Positions 1 through 7,605 of a DNA stretch of 64,000 bases are shown here, piece after piece; position 1 is the first letter of the stretch; the number at the start of each line of letters is the position of its first letter. A model generated the notes under the pieces. It was not told the origin of the DNA. It saw only the letters and a program-made list of their open reading frames with translations, and made no database searches. The DNA comes from a virus. The stretch lies in the IMG/VR virus record IMGVR_UViG_3300042869_000676, positions 1-64,000 of that record; one strand, written 5' to 3'. The position numbers and the translations under genes were made by a program.

Positions 1-930
1 ATTAGCATTTCCGACAAGAGAAGTCTTAGTCCTTCACTGTTTTATTCTAACAGCAATTATTGTATTCTCATCGCGGACAAAAAAAAGAGTCTTTTCGCCA
101 AAGCTCGCTGGATTCAAAAAAATTCAACCTTTGGAGACAAAAAAGGTTTTTCCGTCGTTGTTCTTACTCCAGAAGAAGCTAAAGCATTTTTAACTTCTTA
201 CACTACTTGCAATCGCATTTTCCTTTCTTCTACTACCAAAGAATTGAAATCTGACGAAGCGAAGGCTTCTGAGGCTCGCATTGTATTTGCCAAAGACACT
301 TACGGTTACAAACCTTTTGTTACTCAAGCTAATCTTCCAGAAGGTAAGTTTTATTACGTTAAACTGCAAAACAAAGATCGCCGCTTTTATTGTGAGATTG
401 CTGGTCAAGAATTTACCAGACATCACTCTTTCGAGTTCTTTCACAAGTTGCATGAATTGAAAATCATTGACCAAACTCATGTTTATGGTGTTCAAGATGA
501 TTCAAATTTGGGCGACGAAGCAATCAACCTTGTAACTCTAGTTGAGGATTACATTAAAAAACAATTAAAAATGCACGGCAGCGTGATCTCTCAAAATCAC
601 GAAAACAACTATCGCGCATCTAAATTTAGAAGTTCCGTAAAAAATGTTGCTGATAGGCTTGACAAGAAGCATCCTTTGAATATGTTCTACGGAACTGAAC
701 CTGTAACTGATAAACAATTCTCTCTTGAACAAGAGAGTTTCATGGAGTTACTTCGCATGACCAACAAATCTTCCTCAGAAACTATTGACAAAACCAAAAT
801 TGATGCTGAGTATGATGCTCTCGTTAAGAAGTATCCAATAGTAATGATGTTCTCAAACTACTATGGTTACCATAACGAAGAGCACTGCAAAAACATGGTC
901 GATTACATTTCCCTGATTGATAAACAATAA
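1..930 (+). CDS. Uncharacterised protein, 5'-truncated by window edge
   Basis: The reading frame is open from base 1 to a TAA at 928-930, so the start lies outside the window; 309 residues are visible. I recognise no domain. The protein is mixed alpha/beta in composition, lysine-rich, with no membrane segment or signal peptide. Its C-terminal third has a charged, helical character and ends in a tyrosine/histidine-rich stretch (YYGYHNEEH). A TTG at 244 could be called as a start, but the continuous, protein-like frame upstream argues against it. It lies 26 nt before the RIIB-like gene. In T4 the gene before rIIB is rIIA, but no HATPase motif is visible in the part seen here, so I do not call it RIIA. 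Confidence 0.75.
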   Translation: MSISDKRSLSPSLFYSNSNYCILIADKKKSLFAKARWIQKNSTFGDKKGFSVVVLTPEEAKAFLTSYTTCNRIFLSSTTKELKSDEAKASEARIVFAKDTYGYKPFVTQANLPEGKFYYVKLQNKDRRFYCEIAGQEFTRHHSFEFFHKLHELKIIDQTHVYGVQDDSNLGDEAINLVTLVEDYIKKQLKMHGSVISQNHENNYRASKFRSSVKNVADRLDKKHPLNMFYGTEPVTDKQFSLEQESFMELLRMTNKSSSETIDKTKIDAEYDALVKKYPIVMMFSNYYGYHNEEHCKNMVDYISLIDKQ

Positions 931-956
931 CAACAAAACTAAACTAAGTTATCTAT

Positions 957-2078
957 ATGAATAAGCCAGCCTACATTATGCGCGATGATTCCATTACCGT
1001 TTTCGTTAATGGTCGTCCTTATACCGTCGAGAAGTCTAATCCAAACTTCTTTGCTCTACGCAAAGCCTTGATCGACGCGAACTATGCCGATATTCCTAGT
1101 CTTGTGAGCGTTGAGCACAAGATCGTCAACTTCTCTCATGGCAAACTTCGCGTTGCTGATGGCGAAGTGTTCTATGGCACTGAAAAGCTACATGGCGTTG
1201 TTGTAACGAAGTTGCTTGAGCTGTTGAAGGCTGGAGCTAAAGATGCTGAGCCTTTGCTAAACTTCATTAGCAATCTCATGTCTAACGTTTCGGCCAACTC
1301 AGTCAACGAACTCTATTCGTTCTTGTCTTACAAGTCGCTTCCAATCACGCCAGAAGGAAATTTCCTCGCTTACAAAGGAGTTAAAAATGATTTTTATTCC
1401 AGCAGCGGCAACACTTCAACCGTTGTTGTTCAAGGCAAAGTGAACGAATCAGGTCACATCTTGAACGCTATTGGCTCTACTATCGAAGTTGCTCGTCGCT
1501 CTGTTGACGACAACAAAGACAATCACTGCTCGTTTGGCTTGCACGTTGGTAGCTTTGATTACGCTCAGAACTGGGCTGGGCCAACTGGACGTTTGCTCGT
1601 TGTGGAGGTTAATCCAGCCGATGCTGTGAGCGTTCCAACTGACTGCTCTTTCCAAAAACTGCGCGTGAGCAAGTACAAAGTTATCTCTGACATTACTCCA
1701 GAGCGCAAAGAGATCAGCGAGCCTATCTATAACGAAGGTGATTGCGATGATTGCGACGAGTGCGGCTGCGATAGCGTCGATGATAGTGGCCTCGATAGAG
1801 CTGAACGGGTGGACGATAACAACGATTCTCGTGACATTGATTGGCGTCACGAAGCTATCAAACTTAAAGTTGGCAATTACATCGAAAATGCTATCAACAA
1901 TGAAATTTATCCATCGTTGTCTAGTATTATGAACGATGCTATTAATGGATATGATGTTGAGTACGATGAGCTTGCTGACATCATCTTTGAGTTGGGCTAC
2001 GACACCAACGAAAACACTCTTCGTGCCGATGGCTCTCGCGTCAGCACGGATGACGCGGTGATCGTTGAGTCATTCTGA
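957..2078 (+). CDS. rIIB-like: RIIB-like protein
   Basis: 373 residues. The sequence fits the phage RIIB-like family (T4 rIIB: membrane-associated, linked to exclusion of competing phages and to lysis inhibition). Family features seen: an early FVNGRPYTV segment (residues 16-24), a central LPIT-EGN-LAYKGV segment (about 128-143), then C-GLHVGS and a VVEVNPADAVSVP strand (about 190-228). The C-terminal third is unusual: a Cys/Asp-rich patch (CDDCDECGCD, about residue 263-272) that could bind metal, followed by a helical tail. Start ATG 957 follows an A/T-rich leader without a clear Shine-Dalgarno site. The next gene begins one base after the stop. Family identity is by pattern recognition; the biochemical role is not known from the sequence. 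Confidence 0.8.
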   Translation: MNKPAYIMRDDSITVFVNGRPYTVEKSNPNFFALRKALIDANYADIPSLVSVEHKIVNFSHGKLRVADGEVFYGTEKLHGVVVTKLLELLKAGAKDAEPLLNFISNLMSNVSANSVNELYSFLSYKSLPITPEGNFLAYKGVKNDFYSSSGNTSTVVVQGKVNESGHILNAIGSTIEVARRSVDDNKDNHCSFGLHVGSFDYAQNWAGPTGRLLVVEVNPADAVSVPTDCSFQKLRVSKYKVISDITPERKEISEPIYNEGDCDDCDECGCDSVDDSGLDRAERVDDNNDSRDIDWRHEAIKLKVGNYIENAINNEIYPSLSSIMNDAINGYDVEYDELADIIFELGYDTNENTLRADGSRVSTDDAVIVESF

Positions 2079-2079
2079 T

Positions 2080-2388
2080 ATGAAACTTAATCCACTTGTT
2101 CAAAAACTAGAAAATGCGAATACGACTGAACTCGATATTGCCTTTGCTCTCTTAAAGTATAAAGAGATCGGCATTTATCGTAAGATTCAAGCCTTGTGCT
2201 TGAGCTTCAACCTGAATCTTGATGAAGTCCTTCAAGGGCTTCCTCAAGAGGAAGGGCGAGTATTAGATTGGGACACTCGCCATTTTATTCATCACTACAT
2301 GATTATCAGAGCAAATGAGCTTCAATCTATTGATAGAACGCAATATCCTCACGATATTGTTAAGCAATCTTTTCACGAACAAAACTAA
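2080..2388 (+). CDS. Small uncharacterised protein
   Basis: 102 residues, starting at ATG 2080 directly after the TGA of the RIIB-like gene; a TTG further upstream (2065) would overlap that gene. Predominantly helical, soluble, no Cys cluster or membrane segment. The central stretch (LLKYKEIGIYRKIQALC) looks like an amphipathic helix. The stop codon overlaps the ATG of the next gene by one base, so it is translationally coupled and part of the same transcript as rIIB. Function unknown. Confidence 0.7.
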   Translation: MKLNPLVQKLENANTTELDIAFALLKYKEIGIYRKIQALCLSFNLNLDEVLQGLPQEEGRVLDWDTRHFIHHYMIIRANELQSIDRTQYPHDIVKQSFHEQN

Positions 2389-2699
2389 TGGACACACTAC
2401 AACTCACAACTAATGGAGTAGCAGCTAACAAGAACTGGTTTGAGATTTGGAATCTTGAACGAGACGGTACGCTTCGCAACTGCATTAACTTCTATGATTT
2501 CGCTTTGGACAATGCCGCAGCATGGGCGGCGCATTGCTTCACCTCAGAAACGGCGCGAACAGAGGAGCCTTATCAAATCGTTCACGCCTTTAAAGACGAC
2601 TCTGGCAAGATTCAGCGCAACGTTCCTGTTGTGGTGGATTCTAAAGACGTTGCTTCTTTACTATCTAGGGTGAGATCAAAAGTTATCAAGGGCGAATAA
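2388..2699 (+). CDS. Small uncharacterised protein
   Basis: 103 residues, ATG overlapping the previous stop (TAATG). Rich in Trp and Asp near the N-terminus (NWFEIWNLERDGT), with a mixed alpha/beta pattern and no recognised domain. Base composition is a little more G/C-rich than its neighbours. An alternative overlapping frame at 2440-2673 looks like a shadow. Coupled downstream of the RIIB-like gene; function unknown. Confidence 0.7.
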   Translation: MDTLQLTTNGVAANKNWFEIWNLERDGTLRNCINFYDFALDNAAAWAAHCFTSETARTEEPYQIVHAFKDDSGKIQRNVPVVVDSKDVASLLSRVRSKVIKGE

Positions 2700-2721
2700 T
2701 TTAAATTAATTTTTATTCACC

Positions 2722-3066
2722 ATGAATAGACAAGACCTGTTTGAGCATCACCAAACGCTCTGCAAGCGAGCGTTTGAGATCATGCAAGCCAAAAACAACG
2801 ACTATGCTGGGAGCAAAGGCGACGTTCCGTTTGCCAACTTTCAGCGGTGCGAAGCTATGGGAGTCTGCACTACTGAACAAGGTTTTCTTGTTCGTATCAT
2901 TGACAAGGTATCTCGTCTTAGCACGTTTGCCCAAGATGGAAAGCTCTTGGTTAAAAACGAAAGCTATGAAGATGCTATCTTGGACATCTTAAACTACTGC
3001 GTCTTAATGTCCGCTTACATCAAAGGTAAGCAAGAAAGCAAATCAACTGATAGCGATGCCAGTTAA
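2722..3066 (+). CDS. DUF1599 / nucleotide-modification-associated domain protein
   Basis: 114 residues that carry the hallmark motifs of the DUF1599 (Nmad1) family, an all-alpha domain related to MazG-type NTP pyrophosphohydrolases: KNNDYAG (24-30), PFANF (36-40), R-x3-DKVSRL (58-66) and ES-x2-DA-x2-D-x3-NY (80-92). Members are common in phages and are associated with nucleotide pool or modified-base metabolism; the exact substrate here is unknown. Start ATG 2722 stands behind an A/T-rich leader. Its 3' end overlaps by 24 bases the 3' end of the convergent minus-strand gene at 3043-3306. Confidence 0.85.
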   Translation: MNRQDLFEHHQTLCKRAFEIMQAKNNDYAGSKGDVPFANFQRCEAMGVCTTEQGFLVRIIDKVSRLSTFAQDGKLLVKNESYEDAILDILNYCVLMSAYIKGKQESKSTDSDAS

Positions 3067-3306
3067 TCTATAACCAGCATCAAAAGGTCGAATAAATAAG
3101 CCTGTTGGCATTCCCAACACATCAATCTTATGATTGTATTCTCTAACTAAATGATCGGAGAAGTCCCCGAAAGTTCCATTGCCAGAAGCAGCGTAACCAG
3201 TAGCAGAGTAAAGTCCAGTGATTTGTGTCTTGTAGCTAGACCAATCTCCAGACACAATGCTATAATTATTATGTATATCTGCTTGTAATAATCGGGGACT
3301 ATCCAT
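3043..3306 (-). CDS. Small protein of unknown function on the minus strand, with its own late-type promoter motif
   Basis: 87 residues if ATG 3306 is used. That start is preferred because the phage motif AAGTGTAATATATAAT lies immediately upstream (3307-3322), as it does in front of several structural genes. The protein is rich in Ser, Gly, Tyr and Thr (GYAASGNGTFGDFSD) and looks beta-structured, as in a virion or receptor-contact protein, but I recognise no family. It converges with and slightly overlaps the DUF1599 gene. Its isolated minus-strand position and private promoter suggest a mobile or independently regulated late gene. Confidence 0.6.
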   Translation of the reverse strand: MDSPRLLQADIHNNYSIVSGDWSSYKTQITGLYSATGYAASGNGTFGDFSDHLVREYNHKIDVLGMPTGLFIRPFDAGYRLTGIAIS

Positions 3307-3322
3307 ATTATATATTACACTT
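3307..3322 (-). promoter_or_regulatory. GTGTAA-type promoter motif
   Basis: Minus-strand AAGTGTAATATATAAT directly abutting the ATG at 3306. It matches the GTGTAA(A/T)-TA element found before many late genes in this window. Confidence 0.5.
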
Positions 3323-3415
3323 AATGTTATCAATCTTGATTTTCATAATAGTGCTATGCCACTTATGGAATCGCCCAAACTATTTTACTAGACGAGATCG
3401 TTGGTAAAACAATTA

Positions 3416-3490
3416 GCTTCAGTAGCTCAGTGGTAGAGCACTCGCCTTGTAAGCGAGCGGTCATCGGTTCGACTCCGATTTGAAGCTCCA
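3416..3490 (+). tRNA. tRNA-Thr (anticodon TGT)
   Basis: Complete cloverleaf. The acceptor arms are GCTTCAG (3416-3422) and TTGAAGC (3480-3486). The anticodon stem CTCGC/GCGAG encloses the loop CTTGTAA with TGT at 3448-3450. The T-loop is TTCGACT, and the 3' CCA is encoded (3488-3490). It reads ACA (Thr), an A-ending codon. The gene for the next protein begins 7 nt after the CCA. Confidence 0.95.
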
Positions 3491-3497
3491 TTTTTAT

Positions 3498-3854
3498 ATG
3501 CAAAAAATACTCATAAACCCAGAAGTTGGCGGATTCTATATGTCTCTGGAAGCTAAGGAAATGTATCTCAAAGCGAAAGGTATTCCTTACACAATAGAAG
3601 ACGGTTACGCTGGCGACGGTTACGCTGGCGGTAAATATGTTCGTAGCGAAGTTGTTTTTTATAATTTAAAACGCGACGATGAAACTTTGTTAAAGATTTA
3701 CGAAGAGATTGGTTGCGAAAGGTTTTCTGTTCTTCATGTTTGTATTCGTATCGTAGAAGTGCCAGATGATGTTGAATGGATAATTTGCACAACTGATTAT
3801 GGTCACGAATGGGTCGCCGAAAAACATCGCACTTGGTTTTACAAAGAACAATGA
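3498..3854 (+). CDS. Uncharacterised protein with a GDGYAG duplication
   Basis: 118 residues from ATG 3498. A TTG at 3480 lies inside the tRNA and is not a credible start. There is a short internal tandem (EDGYAGDGYAGGKY, about residues 33-46) encoded by a nearly exact DNA duplication. The rest is alpha/beta with conserved-looking Trp/His near the C-terminus (DYGHEWVAEKHRTWF). No known domain is recognised. Its TGA overlaps the next gene's ATG (ATGA at 3851-3854). Confidence 0.7.
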   Translation: MQKILINPEVGGFYMSLEAKEMYLKAKGIPYTIEDGYAGDGYAGGKYVRSEVVFYNLKRDDETLLKIYEEIGCERFSVLHVCIRIVEVPDDVEWIICTTDYGHEWVAEKHRTWFYKEQ

Positions 3855-4084
3855 ACTCCGAATGGACAAAACAAAATCCTGATAGTGCAGCGCAGTTGAT
3901 TCACGAACTGCTCTTAACTCAAGATGATTGGCGAACAATGGCAGAAGATATGTTTGAGCACGTCTGCGAACTTCGCGCTATAAATTCATGGATGGAAGAT
4001 ACCACCGAAGGAAACGCAAAAGAATTAAAAATTCTTGACGATGTGATTAAAAGATTTCAGGAACTAAAATCAAAATCTCCTTAA
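3851..4084 (+). CDS. Small helical protein
   Basis: 77 residues, ATG 3851 overlapping the previous stop by ATGA. Strongly helical and acidic/charged (DDWRTMAEDMFEHVCEL...), no cysteine pairs or membrane segment. A start at 3809 in the same frame would overlap the upstream gene for no reason. Function unknown; translationally coupled to the gene at 3498. Confidence 0.65.
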   Translation: MNSEWTKQNPDSAAQLIHELLLTQDDWRTMAEDMFEHVCELRAINSWMEDTTEGNAKELKILDDVIKRFQELKSKSP

Positions 4085-4096
4085 AAAGTGTTGACT

Positions 4097-4519
4097 TTAA
4101 TTCTTTTTCCTCCATCCATCAGTAATGGAGTGACAATTTGGGCAAAGCAATTTTAAATTTAAAGGATCATTATTTGTTCTATTTTTATCAACATGATGAA
4201 TTTCAAGTTTTATTAGTTGCCCTAACCATTCAGTATTTTCGCAAGATTCACAAGCATGACCTCTTTCTTTTATTAAATGCGGTTTTACATAAGACGCTCT
4301 AGAATAATTAGACCAACCTTTTAATCTCTTACCTTTATTCCATTTAGAACCAGTCCAATGAGAAGTATCTATTTCCAATTTCTCTATTAAAGAATGAATT
4401 GTGTAGTAATTTCCCCCGACGCATTTTAAATTTAAATTTCTAAGAAGTTCAGCAATACTCTTGACTTTCTTCGCCAAATCAATAACTTGCTCATCAGTGT
4501 AGTTTCTGTATTTTCTCAT
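4097..4519 (-). CDS. HNH endonuclease (homing type)
   Basis: 140 residues from ATG 4519. The C-terminal half is a classical HNH/zinc domain: CESCEN (two Cys), the LEIHHVDKNRTNNDPLNLKLLCPNCHS core with the catalytic HH, the central Asn and a second CxxC/H pair. The N-terminal half is basic and looks like a DNA-binding region of the sort found in free-standing homing endonucleases. It sits alone on the minus strand between a tRNA and a plus-strand gene, and has its own GTGTAA-type motif (4520-4534) directly before the ATG. This is what would be expected of a mobile homing endonuclease inserted by a tRNA-Leu gene. Confidence 0.85.
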   Translation of the reverse strand: MRKYRNYTDEQVIDLAKKVKSIAELLRNLNLKCVGGNYYTIHSLIEKLEIDTSHWTGSKWNKGKRLKGWSNYSRASYVKPHLIKERGHACESCENTEWLGQLIKLEIHHVDKNRTNNDPLNLKLLCPNCHSITDGWRKKN

Positions 4520-4534
4520 ACTGTATATTACACC
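4520..4534 (-). promoter_or_regulatory. GTGTAA-type promoter motif
   Basis: Minus-strand GGTGTAATATACAGT immediately upstream of the HNH endonuclease ATG. It shares GTGTAATATA with the motif at 3307-3322. Confidence 0.5.
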
Positions 4535-4582
4535 AATAGGCAATCGTTTCTACTAAAAACTTATCGCATTACAAATCTTTTT

Positions 4583-4670
4583 GGCCGAGTGATGGAACTG
4601 GCTATACATAAGCGACTTAAAATCGCTTGCCCTTTAGGGATTATGGGTTCGACTCCCATCTCGGCTACCA
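4583..4670 (+). tRNA. tRNA-Leu (anticodon TAA)
   Basis: Class II tRNA with a long variable arm. The acceptor arms are GGCCGAG (4583-4589) and CTCGGCT (first pair G-U), with discriminator A. Anticodon stem AGCGA/TCGCT holds loop CTTAAAA with TAA at 4618-4620. The variable arm is TGCCCTTTAGGGATT, and the T-arm is ATGGG-TTCGACT-CCCAT. CCA is encoded at 4668-4670. It reads UUA. Confidence 0.95.
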
Positions 4671-4677
4671 TTTTACA

Positions 4678-5259
4678 ATGAAAACATTCTTTACTAGCGA
4701 TACCCATTTTGGGCACGCGAACATTATCAAATACTGCAAACGCCCTTTCTCTTCGACAGAAGAGATGGACAATGCCCTTATTCATAACTGGAACAGTGTT
4801 GTTGGTCCAGAAGATACAGTGTATCATCTTGGCGACTTTGCTGTGGGTGGCGGTCCTGCCGCTCCTTATCTTCGTCGCTTAAATGGCAAAATTCATTTCT
4901 GCTTAGGCAACCATGATAAACGTCTTGTTAAGATGTATCTTGATATTGAATTGGAGCTTCAAAGCTATCTAAATGAAGCGGTTCAGTTCGGGACACCATA
5001 CCTCCGAGAAGTAACAGTTGAGAAACAAAAGATTATCTTGTGTCACTATGCTATGAAAGTATGGAACGGCAGTCACAAAGGTAGCTGGCAACTTTACGGA
5101 CACTCGCACGGCACTCTCCCTGACGACCCAAATGCTCTTGGCTGCGATGTTGGCGTAGATTGCTGGAACTACTTTCCAGTATCTATGGAACAACTTCGCG
5201 CCAAGATGAAAACTAAGAATTACAAATCTATTGATCACCACGGTTCACAAACTTCATAA
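4678..5259 (+). CDS. Calcineurin-like metallophosphoesterase
   Basis: 193 residues from ATG 4678, seven bases after the tRNA-Leu CCA. Metal-binding blocks of the metallophosphoesterase fold are all present in order: SDTHFGH (7-13), GDF (52-54), GNHD (77-80), CHYAMKVW (about 122-129) and GHSHG (141-145). Length and motif spacing fit the short phage/bacterial phosphoesterases that hydrolyse phosphodi- or monoesters; the substrate is unknown. No signal peptide, so cytoplasmic. A second, different phosphoesterase lies at 23446-24081. Confidence 0.9.
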   Translation: MKTFFTSDTHFGHANIIKYCKRPFSSTEEMDNALIHNWNSVVGPEDTVYHLGDFAVGGGPAAPYLRRLNGKIHFCLGNHDKRLVKMYLDIELELQSYLNEAVQFGTPYLREVTVEKQKIILCHYAMKVWNGSHKGSWQLYGHSHGTLPDDPNALGCDVGVDCWNYFPVSMEQLRAKMKTKNYKSIDHHGSQTS

Positions 5260-5263
5260 CTAT

Positions 5264-5539
5264 ATGAAAATCAAATTTAAACCAAAATTTTCTCCTGAGT
5301 TTGAGGCGGAGCATCTTGATACATTGGACTTTCAATGGTCTGGAGTGGACGAAGATGGATATCAGCATATGTACTGTAACATAGCACAGGTTATTGAAGA
5401 AAACGGAGAAATGTTTATTGAGTGGAACGGAAGAAAATATCCGGCATATCATTTTTTACATTGCGATCATTTGGATGATTATTTTTCTATGGACTCTGTA
5501 AGAGTTGTTAAAGGCGGAAAATACATAACACATGAATAA
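5264..5539 (+). CDS. Small uncharacterised protein
   Basis: 91 residues from ATG 5264 (an upstream in-frame start at 5231 would overlap the phosphoesterase gene). Acidic, alpha/beta, with aromatic residues but no recognised motif. The 3' end overlaps the next gene by 8 bases (ATG 5532, stop 5537-5539), so it is translationally coupled. Function unknown. Confidence 0.7.
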   Translation: MKIKFKPKFSPEFEAEHLDTLDFQWSGVDEDGYQHMYCNIAQVIEENGEMFIEWNGRKYPAYHFLHCDHLDDYFSMDSVRVVKGGKYITHE

Positions 5540-5861
5540 CAAACAAAAAGAAATTGTGCAGTTCCCAAAAGGACTTCATATTTACCACTACAATCGAAAA
5601 AATCAGAAAGTTGGCGTGTTTGCCGCTACTGAAACAAAATCTCTTGAAGGCTATTACAGCATTGGTTGGTCTTTATGTAACGTTAATACCGGCGACGTTT
5701 TCGATAAGAACTTGGCCAAGAAGATTGCGTATGATCGCGCCATTGCGTTGTCTAGTGCTGCGCTTCCAATCTCTATGCTAGACTCCTATTTTAAATTCAA
5801 TTTAATTGCCGCCAAGTATTTCAAAGACAAAAAATTCATTGGTAACGTTTTTTGTGGATAA
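5532..5861 (+). CDS. Small uncharacterised protein
   Basis: 109 residues. Soluble, basic, with a FP-GLHIYHYN start and a helical second half containing a run of small residues (AIALSSAALPISML) that is not long or hydrophobic enough to be a clear membrane helix. No recognised domain. Its end lies just before a promoter-like site (5868-5895) that starts a new transcription unit. Function unknown. Confidence 0.65.
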   Translation: MNNKQKEIVQFPKGLHIYHYNRKNQKVGVFAATETKSLEGYYSIGWSLCNVNTGDVFDKNLAKKIAYDRAIALSSAALPISMLDSYFKFNLIAAKYFKDKKFIGNVFCG

Positions 5862-5867
5862 AAACTA

Positions 5868-5902
5868 TTGACATTCTCAAAAACTCTGCTACTTTTCTAA
5901 GT
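5868..5902 (+). promoter_or_regulatory. Sigma70-type promoter placed to give a leaderless mRNA
   Basis: TTGACA at 5868-5873, 16-nt spacer, TACTTT at 5890-5895. The next ATG (5903) is only 7 nt after the -10 box, where transcription should begin. Confidence 0.6.
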
Positions 5903-6082
5903 ATGAAACTTAACCCTGACAATCGTTACATTCAAAAGTTCTTCAATTACGATTATGAAAAATGGGATGATGAGATTATCAAGAACAATCCATCTTGCAT
6001 CTTTCATCTGATCGAGGTTGTGAAGAATAACCCAGATGACGAAAACAACTTGTTACGAAAATTTAATCTTGACTTTCTGTAA
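5903..6082 (+). CDS. Very small protein, probably expressed from a leaderless transcript
   Basis: 59 residues from ATG 5903. Frame 5852 upstream has only non-ATG starts and overlaps the previous gene. Acidic and aromatic (YIQKFFNYDYEKWDDE), soluble, no known domain. No Shine-Dalgarno can exist if the promoter at 5868-5895 is used, since the predicted transcript starts at about the ATG. Function unknown. Confidence 0.6.
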   Translation: MKLNPDNRYIQKFFNYDYEKWDDEIIKNNPSCIFHLIEVVKNNPDDENNLLRKFNLDFL

Positions 6083-6104
6083 AAACCGCTCTACTCTTCT
6101 GCTC
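6069..6104 (+). promoter_or_regulatory. Sigma70-type promoter placed to give a leaderless mRNA
   Basis: TTGACT at 6069-6074, 17-nt spacer, TACTCT at 6092-6097, and ATG at 6105 seven bases later. The layout matches that at 5868-5903. Confidence 0.6.
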
Positions 6105-6413
6105 ATGGAAACTTATAAAGTAATTGTTGACGAAGATAAAAACATTTATTGGTCTAACGATAAAGACCAACTCCATCGCCTTGATGGACCCGCTGTTGAA
6201 TATGCTGATGGCTCTAAAGAATGGTATGTTGATGGTAAACTCCATCGCCTTGATGGTCCAGCTATTGAATATACTGATGGTCATAAAGCATGGTATGTTA
6301 ATGGTGAAGATATGACCGAAAAAGAATTCAATGAATACATCAAACCCAAGCCATCTTGTGAAGGTAAGGTTGTTGAAGTGGATGGGGTCAAGTATAGGTT
6401 AGTTAAAGTTTGA
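6105..6413 (+). CDS. Protein with HRLDGPA...WYVDGK repeats (MORN-like)
   Basis: 102 residues from ATG 6105. It contains two clear tandem repeats of about 21 residues, each with a LHRLDGPA(V/I)EY core followed by a DG and a WYV(D/N)G element, between residues 22 and 66. The same repeat is frequent in phage and giant-virus hypothetical proteins and resembles a MORN-type beta-hairpin repeat. The C-terminus (EVDGVKYRLVKV) is a separate small beta segment. Repeats are also visible in the DNA, so copy number may vary between relatives. Function unknown. Expressed from its own promoter at 6069-6097, apparently leaderless. Confidence 0.75.
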   Translation: METYKVIVDEDKNIYWSNDKDQLHRLDGPAVEYADGSKEWYVDGKLHRLDGPAIEYTDGHKAWYVNGEDMTEKEFNEYIKPKPSCEGKVVEVDGVKYRLVKV

Positions 6414-6444
6414 CTTTCGCAAAAACTTTGACACTGTATATTCA

Positions 6445-6630
6445 ATGAAAAATATATATATGCTTTATAGTAACAACGACGGTGAATCAGTTGCGTTTGG
6501 TGATATCCAATACATTTCCGAACATATATCAACAGCTAAACCGAATCTCAAATCGGTATTGAAAATACTTAACGCACAAGACGATCTTATGCTTATGCAA
6601 GTTGTATCCAAACATGGACAAGAAAGCTGA
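6445..6630 (+). CDS. Very small uncharacterised protein
   Basis: 61 residues. TTGACT at 6411-6416 and a TATA-like -10 region (6434-6442) end 2-5 nt before the ATG, so this is a third gene that may lack a leader. The protein is soluble, with no recognised motif. Its end overlaps a 52-residue gene that starts at 6614. Confidence 0.55.
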   Translation: MKNIYMLYSNNDGESVAFGDIQYISEHISTAKPNLKSVLKILNAQDDLMLMQVVSKHGQES

Positions 6631-6772
6631 AACACATTTATTTTGGACAACATCCTCAAGTTCAGTTGGCGCATCGCGGTGGCGTAGCTTTGTGCGTAAA
6701 GCCGATTACGATCTCGCCATCAAAAAAATTCAACAACTCGAAAAACAATTAAAAAGAATTAAAAATACATGA
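6614..6772 (+). CDS. Very small basic coiled-coil protein
   Basis: 52 residues. The frame opens with ATG 6614 and ends at TGA 6770-6772, which overlaps the next ATG (ATGA at 6769). The N-terminus is Ser-rich (WTTSSSSVGASRWRS) and the C-terminus is a basic helix (IKKIQQLEKQLKRIK) with heptad-like Leu/Ile spacing. The tight ATGA coupling supports it being real. Function unknown. Confidence 0.5.
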   Translation: MDKKAETHLFWTTSSSSVGASRWRSFVRKADYDLAIKKIQQLEKQLKRIKNT

Positions 6773-7395
6773 AAACAACCGCAGAAGTTCGTTATGAGTT
6801 CAAAACCAGCGTTTCACTTGGTTATTCCAGTATGGACGCACCATCAGGTATTACTGAGATCGAAGGCAAAGTTTATGCTGATATTTTCGATAAATCTTTG
6901 GACGATACTCTTTCAAAGCTGATAGGAAACTTCAAAGTCATAAAAGCAGATCCAAATTTTGAATTTTATTCAACTATGGACCACGATCAAAATATAAATG
7001 ATATTGCTAATCATATCTTTGAGGAAAACCAAACCTCAAAACTTGAAGACCATTTTGGTTCAATTTATTTCGTAGAATCGTTCTTTATTGAAAAACAATG
7101 GCGTGGACGAGACATTTCTTTGATGGTTATGCAAGACTTCATGGAAAAACGCTCCGAAAATTGCTCTGTTTTTGTTCTTTGTCCTTATCCTCTTGACGAG
7201 CACGTTGCAAAAAATACAACAGAATCAGAAACAAAAGCTATTTCAAAGAAGTTAATCAAGCATTGGAAAAAGCTGGGCTTCGAAAAATTATTTGATGGTT
7301 ATTACTATTTGAATAATGCTTACGAGATGAAAAAAACAAATTTTAATTTTCAATTTGAAATCGAACCAATCACTCAAATCGCGCCTTCCGTTTAA
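6769..7395 (+). CDS. GNAT-family N-acetyltransferase-like protein
   Basis: 208 residues. The C-terminal two thirds fit a GNAT fold: a beta-strand ending in YFVESFFIEKQWRGRDIS (about residues 102-119), which corresponds to motif A, where RGRDIS replaces the usual Q/RxxGxG/A, followed by a helix. Then come a LCPYPL strand and a KHWKKLGFEKLFDGYYYLN segment (motif B region). The acetyl-CoA loop is slightly degenerate, so activity is likely but not certain. The substrate is unknown. Upstream A/T-rich leader AATTAAAAATAC is repeated before the next gene at 7411. Confidence 0.7.
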   Translation: MKTTAEVRYEFKTSVSLGYSSMDAPSGITEIEGKVYADIFDKSLDDTLSKLIGNFKVIKADPNFEFYSTMDHDQNINDIANHIFEENQTSKLEDHFGSIYFVESFFIEKQWRGRDISLMVMQDFMEKRSENCSVFVLCPYPLDEHVAKNTTESETKAISKKLIKHWKKLGFEKLFDGYYYLNNAYEMKKTNFNFQFEIEPITQIAPSV

Positions 7396-7410
7396 AACAA
7401 TTAAAAATAC

Positions 7411-7605
7411 ATGAAAGACGATACTCCAGCTATAATTGCTCTCCTCTTTGTTCTCGCTGCTCTTTGTTTTATGTTTGGTACTTTTATAGGCTCTAAGCTA
7501 GAAAGAGATCAAAAAAATATCGAAGCTGTAAAACGCGGCCATGCAACTTGGGTTGTCTCGACAGATGGGAGCACCACTTTTCAATGGAAAGAGAGCTGCA
7601 AATGA
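7411..7605 (+). CDS. Small single-pass membrane protein
   Basis: 64 residues with one strong membrane helix near the N-terminus (about residues 7-27, IIALLFVLAALCFMFGTFIG) followed by a charged segment and a soluble tail. Same leader sequence (AATTAAAAATAC) as the gene at 6769. The stop overlaps the next start (ATGA at 7602). Function unknown; could sit in the inner membrane. Confidence 0.65.
   Translation: MKDDTPAIIALLFVLAALCFMFGTFIGSKLERDQKNIEAVKRGHATWVVSTDGSTTFQWKESCK

Noticed and set aside
1449-1850. 133-residue minus-strand ORF inside the RIIB-like gene
   Set aside because: Lies wholly within a well-supported gene and shows no domain or start signal.
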